Source: Cytobacillus praedii (lineage in GTDB: Bacteria > Bacillota > Bacilli > Bacillales > Cytobacillaceae). Taken from it: a DNA stretch of 64,000 nucleotides. This document shows, piece after piece, positions 35,694 through 43,596 of the stretch. A program made the position numbers and the translations under genes. Numbering within the stretch: position 1 is the first letter of the stretch; the number at the start of each line of letters is the position of its first letter. The DNA lies in the NCBI RefSeq assembly GCF_001439605.1, contig NZ_LMBX01000001.1, positions 62,001-126,000 of the forward strand. Reading direction: 5' to 3'. Under the pieces are notes generated by a model, which saw nothing but the letters and a program-made list of their open reading frames with translations, ran no database searches and had not been told where the DNA came from.

Positions 35694-36716
35694 ATGACCT
35701 TAATTGGTATGCTTCATCATCGCGCAGACCCCAACAATGTAAAGAAATCATATGCTTATGCCGCTGCAGCAAAAGCAGAAGGTGTTAACTTTTTTTACTT
35801 TACCCCAGGGAAAGTAAATATAGAAAAGCAAAAAATTTTAGGGAAAGTCTATGAAAGCGGCGAGTGGATTGAAAGGGAATTTCCCTTTCCTGATGTCATT
35901 TATAATTCAAGTTATCCTATTGGTGATAAAGCTGAGGATATTTTTGATTATTTGCATGATAGGATTCCTTTTACAAGTCATTCGATTGGAGATAAATTAA
36001 GTGTATATAACAGACTTAAAAGAGCAAAAGAATTTGAACAATACCTTATTCCTTTCCAAAGATTAACGGTTCAGCGTTTTTTTGAAATGATCCAGCGTTA
36101 TGAAAAGCTTATTCTTAAACCGCTGTCTGGGCATCAAGGCATGGGCGTCATTTTTATTGAGAAAGGAATAGATCATTACAAAATGAATGTGGCAGGAAAA
36201 ATCTTTTCAATGAGTGAAAAGCGGCTGCCAGACTTTATATCTAAATTACAAGAACAAGATTACCTGGTTCAAAAGTTTATTTCATGTCAAATGAAAGCTG
36301 GTCATGTTTATGATTTCCGGCTGCATGTACAAAAAAATGGAGAAGGGAAATGGGTCATCACTTCCATTTTTCCAAGGATAGGCCAATTGGGGAGCATTAC
36401 ATCAAATATGGGCAGTGGTGGTTATAGCACTTATTTAGACACCTTTTTAAAAACAGAGTTTGATGAATCCTGGTACGATATTAAAAGGTATCTTGAGCAA
36501 TTTGCGATCAGCTTTTCTAACCATTTTGATTCTTTATATGATCGATCACTTGATGAATTAGGAATTGATGTTGGAATGGATGCAAACCAAAAAATATGGC
36601 TGTTTGAAGTAAATTGGAGACCAGGTCCGCCTATTGTTAATAATCTTGAATTAGATGTAGCTAGAAATACAATTCAATATGCTAGGTATTTAGCTGAAAA
36701 AAACAAAAAAACATAG
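35694..36716 (+). CDS. YheC/YheD family ATP-grasp protein (spore-coat associated type)
   Basis: A 340-residue protein of the YheC/YheD family: N-terminal GMLHHRADPNNVKKSYAYAAAAKAEG (broken over the first domain), FPDVIYNSS, an ATP-grasp core LILKPLSGHQGMGVIFI, and the C-terminal DVGMDANQKIWLFEVNWRPGPP. Relatives in B. subtilis are associated with the endospore coat, so the gene supports a spore-forming host. The reaction is unknown. It may form a unit with the preceding ATP-grasp gene. Confidence 0.85.
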   Translation: MTLIGMLHHRADPNNVKKSYAYAAAAKAEGVNFFYFTPGKVNIEKQKILGKVYESGEWIEREFPFPDVIYNSSYPIGDKAEDIFDYLHDRIPFTSHSIGDKLSVYNRLKRAKEFEQYLIPFQRLTVQRFFEMIQRYEKLILKPLSGHQGMGVIFIEKGIDHYKMNVAGKIFSMSEKRLPDFISKLQEQDYLVQKFISCQMKAGHVYDFRLHVQKNGEGKWVITSIFPRIGQLGSITSNMGSGGYSTYLDTFLKTEFDESWYDIKRYLEQFAISFSNHFDSLYDRSLDELGIDVGMDANQKIWLFEVNWRPGPPIVNNLELDVARNTIQYARYLAEKNKKT

Positions 36717-36724
36717 TAATATCA

Positions 36725-36934
36725 ATGGATTTTAATTACTTTGAAATTGGCTATTGTATTAACTTGAGTGCACTTCAAAACGAAGATATATTACTTGAGG
36801 AGAAAGAAAGTAATTCTGAAACACTCGAACCAGCTGTTGAAGCGTCCACATGCAGTTTGTAAGGAGAATATCTCATGGGCTATTTACAAATTGAAGGTGG
36901 AGAATATTTGGCGCTTACAATAAAAAAGGGATTT
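36725..36934 (+). pseudogene. Possible small broken ORF (in-frame TAA)
   Basis: A frame from ATG 36725 runs 45 codons (EIGYCINLSALQNEDILLEE...) to a TAA at 36860, then continues in the same frame through a second ATG with AAGGAG before it (MGYLQIEGGEYLALTI) to a TGA at about 36934. It might be one gene broken by CAA-to-TAA or two tiny ORFs. No family recognised. Confidence 0.25.
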
Positions 36935-36953
36935 CATTATAAATGAAATCCTT
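36926..36953. terminator. Bidirectional terminator before the MarR gene end
   Basis: AAGGGATTTCATT/AATGAAATCCTT stem with A and T runs on both sides. Confidence 0.85.
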
Positions 36954-37368
36954 AAAAAATTGCACTCATTAATGTATTGACTTCTTTTAGTATTTTTGCC
37001 ATTTCTGATAGTTTCTCTGATGGGAATTTCAAAAAAATGGCATGAACTTTCTCTTCGCCCATCCTCGTTAGGACCATTTTTACAACTCTGCGATCTTCAC
37101 TTTCTCTAACACGGTGAACTAAATTTAACTTTTCCAGTTTATCGCACATAGATGTTACGGCACCAGGAGTAACGTTGAAAAAGTCAGCAATTTCTGTTGC
37201 TTTCATTCCGCTATTGATCTTTAGTTGGAGCAGCAGGATCAGCTGATTCTGGGAGAGGGACTCTCCTTCTGATAATAGATGAACAAACATCTTAGATTTT
37301 TGTTGTATTTCAAGCATTTCTCTCATTATTATTTCCACATTGTACGTTTGATCCTTTTTCGCCATCAT
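36952..37368 (-). CDS. MarR family transcriptional regulator
   Basis: A 138-residue winged helix protein with the MarR core: MKATEIADFFNVTPGAVTSM (recognition helix), LEKLNLVHRVRESEDRRVVKMVLT (wing with conserved DRR). It is convergent with the ATP-grasp genes. TTACTTA and TAAGTAT, an inverted repeat at 37393-37419 in its own upstream region, is a plausible autoregulatory operator. Ligand and targets unknown. Confidence 0.9.
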   Translation of the reverse strand: MMAKKDQTYNVEIIMREMLEIQQKSKMFVHLLSEGESLSQNQLILLLQLKINSGMKATEIADFFNVTPGAVTSMCDKLEKLNLVHRVRESEDRRVVKMVLTRMGEEKVHAIFLKFPSEKLSEMAKILKEVNTLMSAIF

Positions 37369-37635
37369 TATCTCACAGCCTAATATAGTATTTTACTTAT
37401 TAAAATATATGGTAAGTATATAATTAATTTTTGCCGATGCCAACATAGCTGCTGTTTGAAACCTAAGAGTTTCCGGTTTTTTTATAAAGTAATGTACTTT
37501 TTAATAAAATTATTTTTTAATAAAGAAATAAAAGTTTAATTATAACCTTATTCAAATGTGGTATGCAGCAATAGCGAAGGGGAATGTCTTATTCCTATTG
37601 ACCCCATATCGTATGGTAAGGGGGGAGGATTTAAA

Positions 37636-37917
37636 ATGAAAATATTTCTGGTTCTTAGTCAAATTCTATATGTACTTTGTACACTGCCGTGGCTAATCAT
37701 ATGGGGATTGTCGTTTATGAGTTTTGATAATGGCTTTGGATTAGGGAATGTTAGTTTTGTATTAGCCATTGGTTTGTACCCGGTTGCGGTCCTTATCTGC
37801 AGTATCATTGCATGGATCCTTCATGTCCGTAAAAGGCGCGGGGCTTTAATAGTAAATTTGATTCCGATGTTATGGATTCTTTTTCTAGGAGTGCCATTAT
37901 TCTTGATTAATATTTAG
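37636..37917 (+). CDS. Small four-helix membrane protein
   Basis: A 93-residue protein with three to four hydrophobic segments (WLIIWGLSFMSF, FVLAIGLYPVAVLICSIIAW, ALIVNLIPMLWILFLGVPLF). ATG 37636 follows GGGGGAGG; an upstream in-frame start is less likely. No family recognised. It ends at a clear terminator, so it is monocistronic. Confidence 0.65.
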   Translation: MKIFLVLSQILYVLCTLPWLIIWGLSFMSFDNGFGLGNVSFVLAIGLYPVAVLICSIIAWILHVRKRRGALIVNLIPMLWILFLGVPLFLINI

Positions 37918-37932
37918 TATGGGAGCTTTTAC

Positions 37933-37965
37933 AAAAGCAGAAGGATATTGGATCCTCCTGCTTTT
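37933..37965 (+). terminator. Terminator of the small membrane protein gene
   Basis: AAAAGCAG and CTGCTTTT arms with inner GGAT/ATCC pairing. Confidence 0.8.
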
Positions 37966-37979
37966 GTCATCGAAGTGGC

Positions 37980-38178
37980 TGCTGGTTTTGGACTTCGCCA
38001 TTAATAGGAACATTAGGGGGAGCATTTGTCCTTTCCTTTATTCTAAGCTTTACGGATTTTGGCATCCCGGCGTCTGTAGGGGGTATGAGGGATGCTGTCT
38101 ATTTTTGCTGTTATGTTTATTGCGAACAATTGTGTTTGCAAAGCTTCTTACTGCTCCATCCCCCATTAACTTTTATGG
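37980..38178 (+). pseudogene. Remnant of an ABC transporter permease (2-aminoethylphosphonate type)
   Basis: In the frame through 37998 the translation reads PLIGTLGGAFVLSFILSF then TDFGIPASVGG, typical of binding-protein-dependent permeases of the 2-aminoethylphosphonate uptake systems. It has no start, and similarity is lost after about 38085. It lies directly before phnX, where such a transporter gene would be expected, so the operon has lost its permease. The 99-residue ORF in another frame here is a shadow. Confidence 0.5.
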
Positions 38179-38190
38179 AGGGGTGCCGGC

Positions 38191-39015
38191 ATGCATAAAA
38201 TTGAAGGGGTTATCTTAGATTGGGCTGGAACAACGATTGATTATGGCTGTTTTGCTCCAGTACATGTATTTATTGATATCTTTAAACATGCAGGGATTGA
38301 AGTAACGATGGAAGAGGCAAGAGCGCCAATGGGCATGTTAAAGATTGATCATATTCGTGAAATGCTAAAGATGCCAAGGATATCTGGCTTGTGGGAGGCA
38401 AGGTTTGGAAGAGCATTCAATGAACAAGATGTAGAGAATCTATATGCTGAATTCGAACCTGCATTAATGTCCTCACTAAAAGAGTATACAGATCCCATTC
38501 CAGGGGTGGTAGAGACTGTACGGGAATTGAAGGAGATGGGACTGAAAGTTGGTTCGACAACAGGGTATACCCAATCCATGATGGATGTTGTTGTTCCTCA
38601 TGCAGGGAGTAAAGGCTACAGCCCGGATTTCTATATAACTCCTGATGGAACAAATTCTCTTGGAAGACCGTATCCTTATATGATTTATCGCAATATGGAG
38701 GCATTAAAGCTTTCTGCTGCATGGAAGGTTATCAAAGTGGGTGATACGGTTTCGGATATTAAAGAGGGATCCAATGCAGGAGTTTGGTCAGTTGGTGTCA
38801 TTAATGGAAGCTCTGAACTAGGATTAAGCTTAGATGAATTTAATGCTTTATCAAAGAGAGATCAAGAAACAGCAATTGCTAAAACTGAACAAACCTTTAT
38901 CCAAAATGGGGCTGATTTTACAATAAAATCAATGAGTGAGCTGCCGCAGTTAATCGAGAGGATTAATCACCTTATTGCTGAAGGGAAAAGACCGCATAAA
39001 GCCTTGATAAAATAG
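38191..39015 (+). CDS. phnX: Phosphonoacetaldehyde hydrolase (phosphonatase)
   Basis: A 274-residue HAD-family enzyme that cleaves phosphonoacetaldehyde to acetaldehyde and phosphate in 2-aminoethylphosphonate breakdown. The nucleophile Asp10 lies in ILDWAGTTIDYGC, Schiff-base Lys51 in PMGMLKIDHI, and VGDTVSDIKEG supplies the late acidic residues. ATG follows TGGAGGGG. The transaminase phnW that makes its substrate is not in the window and a permease remnant lies just upstream, so the pathway looks partly lost at this locus. Confidence 0.95.
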   Translation: MHKIEGVILDWAGTTIDYGCFAPVHVFIDIFKHAGIEVTMEEARAPMGMLKIDHIREMLKMPRISGLWEARFGRAFNEQDVENLYAEFEPALMSSLKEYTDPIPGVVETVRELKEMGLKVGSTTGYTQSMMDVVVPHAGSKGYSPDFYITPDGTNSLGRPYPYMIYRNMEALKLSAAWKVIKVGDTVSDIKEGSNAGVWSVGVINGSSELGLSLDEFNALSKRDQETAIAKTEQTFIQNGADFTIKSMSELPQLIERINHLIAEGKRPHKALIK

Positions 39016-39049
39016 ATTCGGCACAGAAAGCACTACATAAATTTACTAT

Positions 39050-39078
39050 TTGACGTGTCCCGCTGAATTCTATATTAT
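39050..39078 (+). promoter_or_regulatory. Promoter of the queF operon
   Basis: TTGACG, a 17-nt spacer and TATTAT stand just before the preQ1 riboswitch. Confidence 0.65.
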
Positions 39079-39107
39079 ATGGAAGAGAATAACCGAACTT
39101 GATCGGG

Positions 39108-39146
39108 AGAGGTTCATAGCTTATACCCTCTATAAAAAACTATGGA
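39108..39146 (+). promoter_or_regulatory. preQ1-I riboswitch
   Basis: AGAGGTTCATAGC, then ACCCTCTATAAAAAACTA and GGA match the class I preQ1 aptamer: P1 stem AGAGG/CCTCT with the A-rich tail that forms the pseudoknot. A terminator follows at 39160-39190, so preQ1 is expected to switch off transcription of queF and the transporter. Confidence 0.93.
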
Positions 39147-39159
39147 TACATGACAATAT

Positions 39160-39190
39160 GCCATGTCCATAATAGGACATGGCTTTTTTT
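39160..39190 (+). terminator. Riboswitch-controlled terminator before queF
   Basis: GCCATGTCC/GGACATGGC stem followed by eight T residues, about 90 nt before the queF start codon. Confidence 0.85.
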
Positions 39191-39277
39191 TGTTTGATCC
39201 TGTTTGTTTGCAATAGAATGGTTGAACGCGCCTCTTTTGAAAAGTGTTGGGAAACATTTTTACAGGAGGTATTTTTT

Positions 39278-39778
39278 ATGTCTGGACGCAAGATGGAAGA
39301 AGGATTAAAGGATTTAACACTGTTAGGCAATCAGCAAACACAATATCGATCTGATTATGCCCCTGAAGTATTGGAGGCGGTTGATAGTCTGCATTCTAAT
39401 CGGGATTATTTCGTGAAATTTAACTGCCCGGAATTTACAAGCTTATGTCCTATTACAGGTCAGCCTGATTTCGCAACGATGTACATCTCATATATCCCAG
39501 ATAAGAAAATTGTGGAGAGCAAATCGCTGAAACTATATTTGTTTAGTTTTAGAAATCATGGCGATTTTCATGAGGATTGCGTCAATATTATCATGAACGA
39601 TTTAATAAAATTACTAGATCCACGGTACATTGAGGTTTGGGGGAAATTCACACCGCGTGGAGGCATATCGATTGATCCATGGTGCAATTATGGGAGACCA
39701 GGCACGAAATATGAAGAGATGGCTGATCATCGGCTGATGAATCATGATCTCTATCCGGAAAAAGTAGATAATCGATAA
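39278..39778 (+). CDS. queF: NADPH-dependent 7-cyano-7-deazaguanine reductase
   Basis: A 166-residue tunnelling-fold enzyme that reduces preQ0 to preQ1 in queuosine tRNA synthesis. It has the QueF motif [20 protein letters not shown] (split over substrate/NADPH contacts) and catalytic Cys57 in [16 protein letters not shown] 39278 follows CAGGAGG; a longer frame runs through the riboswitch terminator and is rejected. It is 14 nt before the transporter gene. Confidence 0.97.
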   Translation: MSGRKMEEGLKDLTLLGNQQTQYRSDYAPEVLEAVDSLHSNRDYFVKFNCPEFTSLCPITGQPDFATMYISYIPDKKIVESKSLKLYLFSFRNHGDFHEDCVNIIMNDLIKLLDPRYIEVWGKFTPRGGISIDPWCNYGRPGTKYEEMADHRLMNHDLYPEKVDNR

Positions 39779-39792
39779 GGCAGGTAAAGGAA

Positions 39793-40425
39793 ATGATTTT
39801 ATATTTAAATGGTATATATGTCGGGCTTTTAATTTTAGCTAATATTGTGGCTGTTAAGCTATTTAGCATTGGGGACTTCGCGATCCTGCCAGCAGCTGTT
39901 ATTATTTACATCTTTACGTATCCAATTATCGATGTGATTGTCGAGGTTTATGGAAAAAAAGAAGGGCAGCGGACAGTGTATGCAGGTCTGATTATGCAAG
40001 TGCTTGCCGTTATATTTATTATGATTGCGATCCATTTGCCAGCAGCTCCCGTTTTTACAGACCAGGAGTCATTCCAAACGATATTAAACGGAAGCTTTCG
40101 GGTGATTATAGCGAGTCTAATCTCTTATGCGATTAGTCAAAACTTGGATGTTTTTGTGTTTAATCGATTAAAGAGCAAGCATGGGCAGAAAAAGCTTTGG
40201 CTGCGTAACAATGCTTCTACCATGCTGAGTCAATTCGTTGATACAACCATTTTTATCACGATTGCTTTCTATGGAACAATGCCTGTTGGTGTACTTGCAG
40301 GCTTGATTTTGACCCAATATATTTTTAAGTTTTTTGCATCGATTGTTGTTACTCCGCTTGTGTATTTATTAGTTCATCTTATTAGGAGGAAAGAAGCTGC
40401 ACTAATAGTTCAAGAGGAAGCTTAA
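39793..40425 (+). CDS. Queuosine precursor transporter (YhhQ/VUT family)
   Basis: A 210-residue membrane protein with about six transmembrane segments and the family motifs YPIIDVIVEVYGKK and FVDTTIFITIAFYG. YhhQ-type proteins import preQ0/preQ1. It is cotranscribed with queF under the preQ1 riboswitch, which supports both synthesis and salvage of the same precursor being shut off by preQ1. Confidence 0.93.
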   Translation: MILYLNGIYVGLLILANIVAVKLFSIGDFAILPAAVIIYIFTYPIIDVIVEVYGKKEGQRTVYAGLIMQVLAVIFIMIAIHLPAAPVFTDQESFQTILNGSFRVIIASLISYAISQNLDVFVFNRLKSKHGQKKLWLRNNASTMLSQFVDTTIFITIAFYGTMPVGVLAGLILTQYIFKFFASIVVTPLVYLLVHLIRRKEAALIVQEEA

Positions 40426-40454
40426 TTAAATGAATAGAAGCTTATGAAAGAAAT

Positions 40455-40489
40455 AAAAATAGTCCATTCCTTACGGGTGGACTATTTTA
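40455..40489. terminator. Terminator of the queF operon
   Basis: AAAATAGTCCA/TGGACTATTTT perfect 11-bp stem after the transporter gene. Confidence 0.85.
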
Positions 40490-40581
40490 ATAGAAGAGAT
40501 GCTCATATTTATAAAGTGCATCCTTCGCCATTCTTATTTGAAATCTATCTTATTGCTGTCTGGGTTAGTGAACCTATCTTC

Positions 40582-41982
40582 TTACCACTCTGTATGGAAG
40601 ATCCCTTCTCTGTCATTTCTCTCATAAGTATGTGCTCCAAAATAATCACGTTGTGCTTGCAGTAAGCTGGCATTGGATGTGCCTGTGCGATAGCTGTCAT
40701 AGTAAGTGAGTGAGGCACTTAAACATGGGAAGGAGATTCCAGCGTTAATGCCCTCACAAAGGACTTTTCGCAATCCTGATTGATAGTCCTGTGCTTTTTT
40801 AGCAAAATAAGGAGAAAGTAACAAATTAGCTAGTTTTGGCTGTTTTTGATAGGTTTCACTGATTATGTTGAGAAATTCTGCTCGAATAATACAGCCGCCA
40901 CGGAATATGAGAGCGATATCCATTAATGGCAAATCCCAGCCGTATAGCTCAGAAGTCATTTTATATTGAGTGAACCCTTGTGTATAAGCACAAACCTTTC
41001 CCATATATAAAGCTTGTCTTACGTACTCAATCCATAATTCTTTATCTAATGGCTGCTTATTCATATCTGGGTCTGCCAGGATGCTTTCTGCAGTTAATCG
41101 TTCTTCCTTTAAAGAAGACAGGTATCTTGCAAATAATGATTCCGTAATGATGGATGAAGGGATTCCGTTATTAATTGCTTGAATGCTTGTCCATTTTCCT
41201 GTTCCTTTTTGTCCTACTTTATCAAGAATGACATGGATAAGGGGCAATCCTGTTAATTCGTCCTTTTTTCTTAATATGTCTGCAGTAATTTGGATTAAAT
41301 AGCTATTTAACTCTCCTTGATTCCAAGTGTCGAAAATGTCTGCAATTTCATGAACGCTCAAATTGAGTCTATCTTTTAAAAAAGTATAGGCTTCAGTAAT
41401 CAGCTGCATATCTGCATACTCGATCCCGTTATGTACCATTTTTACAAAGTGGCCAGACCCTTTCGGACCGATATAAACACAGCATGGACTGTTATCCACT
41501 TGGGCTGCTATTTTTGTAAGAATGGGAGCAGCTTTCTCATATACTTCTTTATCTCCTCCTGGCATGATAGATGGTCCTTTTAACGCACCAACTTCGCCGC
41601 CGGAAATCCCAATTCCTAAGAATCCAATTCCTTTTGACTTTAACTCCTCATACCTGCGTTCTGTATCTTCGTAATGGGAATTTCCCCCATCCATAATGAT
41701 ATCGCCTGCTTCAAGAACAGGCATTAATGATTGAATGACTGAATCAATCGGCTTGCCTGCTGTGACCATAAGAAAAATTTTTCTTGGTGTTTCTAATGAT
41801 TGAACAAAGTCTTGGATTTCGAAGTATGGATGGATCGCTTGACCTTGACTTCTTTCAACGAGCTGATAGGTTAAATCCCTCGTATAGTTATAAACAGCTA
41901 CTTGTTCTCCTTTATTAGCCATGTTTAAAGCGAGATTACTGCCCATCACGCCTAAACCAATAACACCGATTGTATTGGACAT
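40582..41982 (-). CDS. gntZ: 6-phosphogluconate dehydrogenase, decarboxylating (GntZ-type)
   Basis: A 466-residue enzyme oxidising 6-phosphogluconate to ribulose 5-phosphate and CO2. N-terminal Rossmann motif GLGVMGSNLALNMA, substrate loop GISGGEVGALKGPSIMPGG (conserved Ser/Gly), catalytic Lys/Asn in KMVHNGIEYADMQLI, and a C-terminal AQRDYFGAHTYER. It is the last gene of gntRKPZ, as in B. subtilis. A hairpin in the gntP-gntZ gap may lower its expression relative to the upstream genes. Confidence 0.95.
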   Translation of the reverse strand: MSNTIGVIGLGVMGSNLALNMANKGEQVAVYNYTRDLTYQLVERSQGQAIHPYFEIQDFVQSLETPRKIFLMVTAGKPIDSVIQSLMPVLEAGDIIMDGGNSHYEDTERRYEELKSKGIGFLGIGISGGEVGALKGPSIMPGGDKEVYEKAAPILTKIAAQVDNSPCCVYIGPKGSGHFVKMVHNGIEYADMQLITEAYTFLKDRLNLSVHEIADIFDTWNQGELNSYLIQITADILRKKDELTGLPLIHVILDKVGQKGTGKWTSIQAINNGIPSSIITESLFARYLSSLKEERLTAESILADPDMNKQPLDKELWIEYVRQALYMGKVCAYTQGFTQYKMTSELYGWDLPLMDIALIFRGGCIIRAEFLNIISETYQKQPKLANLLLSPYFAKKAQDYQSGLRKVLCEGINAGISFPCLSASLTYYDSYRTGTSNASLLQAQRDYFGAHTYERNDREGIFHTEW

Positions 41983-42010
41983 TCTTTTCGCTCCTTTTAC
42001 TTTAGATGAA

Positions 42011-42054
42011 TAGGCAGTAAAGTCCCTTCGTTACATAGGGATGTTTACTGCCTA
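42011..42054 (-). terminator. Hairpin between gntP and gntZ
   Basis: TAGGCAGTAAA/TTTACTGCCTA stem with an inner CCCT/AGGG stem. There is no clear T-tract, so partial termination or RNA stability control is possible. Confidence 0.5.
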
Positions 42055-42079
42055 GAAAGACTATACTTTTTATTAGTAG

Positions 42080-42176
42080 AGGTTGATTTCTGCTCCAGGT
42101 ACTCGCTTTCCGCGGGGTCTCAGCTGTCCCACACTTCCCGCAAGAGTCTTGCACCTTCCGCTCCAATCAACTAACC
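42080..42176. repeat. Dispersed Bacillus-type repeat, copy 1
   Basis: Begins GGTTGATTTCTGCTCCAGG and ends CGCTCCAATCAACTAACC, so its ends are inverted repeats. The core has CTCGCTTTCCGCGGGGTCTC and TCCCACACTTCCCGCA. Two more copies lie at 57445-57538 and 59755-59888. It is in the gntP-gntZ gap. Confidence 0.85.
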
Positions 42177-42234
42177 TTTTTTGCTAACACCATTCAAGTA
42201 GCTAGTTCAAAGCCACAGTTTTTTTAAAAAGAGC

Positions 42235-43587
42235 CTATACAAATAAACTTAGTAATAGAATAAACCCTAAACCAGCTACTGAAATAATTGTTTCAAGTAA
42301 TGTCCATGTTGCAAATGTTTCCTTCATGCTTAATCCAAAATATTCTTTAAACATCCAGAAACCAGCATCATTTACGTGAGAAGCAATTAAACTGCCCGCT
42401 CCGGTTGCAAGTACAACTAAAGCCAGGTTCGCATCAGATTGTCCTAGCATCGGAATCACTAAACCAGCAGTTGTTAAAGCTGCAACGGTTGCAGAGCCTA
42501 ATGAAATACGCAAAATGGCTGCAATAATCCAAGCAAGTAAAATAGGCGATAGGGAAGTGCCGTTGAATAATTCAGCTACATAGTCACCTACACCGCCATC
42601 AATTAATACTTGTTTAAAGGCGCCGCCGCCCCCGATAATTAAGAGCATCATTCCAATTTGTGTAATCGCTGTGGTACATGATTCCATAACCGTTTTTATA
42701 GGGATTTTCCTAGCAAGGCCCATTGTATAAACGGCAACTAATAAGGAGATCAGCATGGCGGTACCAGCTTCGCCGATAAATCGGATCGCAGCTAGAAAAC
42801 TATTGTCTGCAAATCCCATTGTCTTTTGCAAAAGAGTAATAATGGTTGCAATCGACATGAGGATAACAGGAAGAATGGCAGTGAAGACACTGATGCCAAA
42901 TCCAGGAGTATCCTCCAATTTGAATGTTTTTTGCTCTCCTAGTGAAGCGATATTTCCTGTTTTTGTGAATGATGCAGGGACAATTTTCTTAGCAAGTTTC
43001 GTAAAAATAGGTCCTGCGATGATGACCGTTGGAAGAGCAATAATAAAACCGTAAAGTAATACTTCACCAATGTTTGCCCCATATTCACCAGCTATAACAG
43101 TTGGTCCCGGATGTGGCGGCAAGAAGCCATGGGTTACGGATAAAGCGGCAGTCATCGGTATGCCAAGATACAGAATTGAAACTTTTAACTCTCTTGAAAT
43201 GGCAAAAACGATTGGAATTAATAACACTAATCCCACTTCGAAAAATAACGCTACTCCAATAATGAATGAGGCAACTACGACAGCCCACTGAATATTTCTT
43301 TCACCAAATTTGTTAACTAGCGTCATCGCAATTCGCTGAGCGCCGCCAGAATCAGCGATCAATTTCCCTAACATCGCTCCAAGTCCAAAGATTAACGCTA
43401 AATGGCCAAGCGTTCCTCCTAATCCTGCTTCAATCGTTTTAACAATTCCCTCTAGAGGCATTCCGAGGGCTAATGCAACGCCAAAAGATACGATTATTAA
43501 TGAGATAAAGGTGTTTAATTTTAGCCCCATTATTAAGATCAGTAATGCGATGATTCCAATGGCTACAATGAATAATGGCATGTCCAT
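42235..43587 (-). CDS. gntP: Gluconate:H+ symporter (GntP family)
   Basis: A 450-residue permease with about twelve hydrophobic segments that imports gluconate. GntP signatures include FGLGAMLGKLIADSGGAQRIA, the PPHPGPT motif in HGFLPPHPGPTVIAG, and ATGAGSLIASHVNDAGFWMFKE (both broken in their helices). It lies 9 nt after gntK in the gluconate operon. Confidence 0.95.
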   Translation of the reverse strand: MDMPLFIVAIGIIALLILIMGLKLNTFISLIIVSFGVALALGMPLEGIVKTIEAGLGGTLGHLALIFGLGAMLGKLIADSGGAQRIAMTLVNKFGERNIQWAVVVASFIIGVALFFEVGLVLLIPIVFAISRELKVSILYLGIPMTAALSVTHGFLPPHPGPTVIAGEYGANIGEVLLYGFIIALPTVIIAGPIFTKLAKKIVPASFTKTGNIASLGEQKTFKLEDTPGFGISVFTAILPVILMSIATIITLLQKTMGFADNSFLAAIRFIGEAGTAMLISLLVAVYTMGLARKIPIKTVMESCTTAITQIGMMLLIIGGGGAFKQVLIDGGVGDYVAELFNGTSLSPILLAWIIAAILRISLGSATVAALTTAGLVIPMLGQSDANLALVVLATGAGSLIASHVNDAGFWMFKEYFGLSMKETFATWTLLETIISVAGLGFILLLSLFV

Positions 43588-43596
43588 CCCTCCTAA

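Noticed and set aside
37919-38218. 99-codon plus-strand ORF before phnX
   Set aside because: Begins in a terminator and overlaps phnX; the recognisable permease remnant is in another frame.
40444-40665. 73-codon plus-strand ORF at the end of the queF operon
   Set aside because: Contains the operon terminator and runs into the end of gntZ on the other strand.
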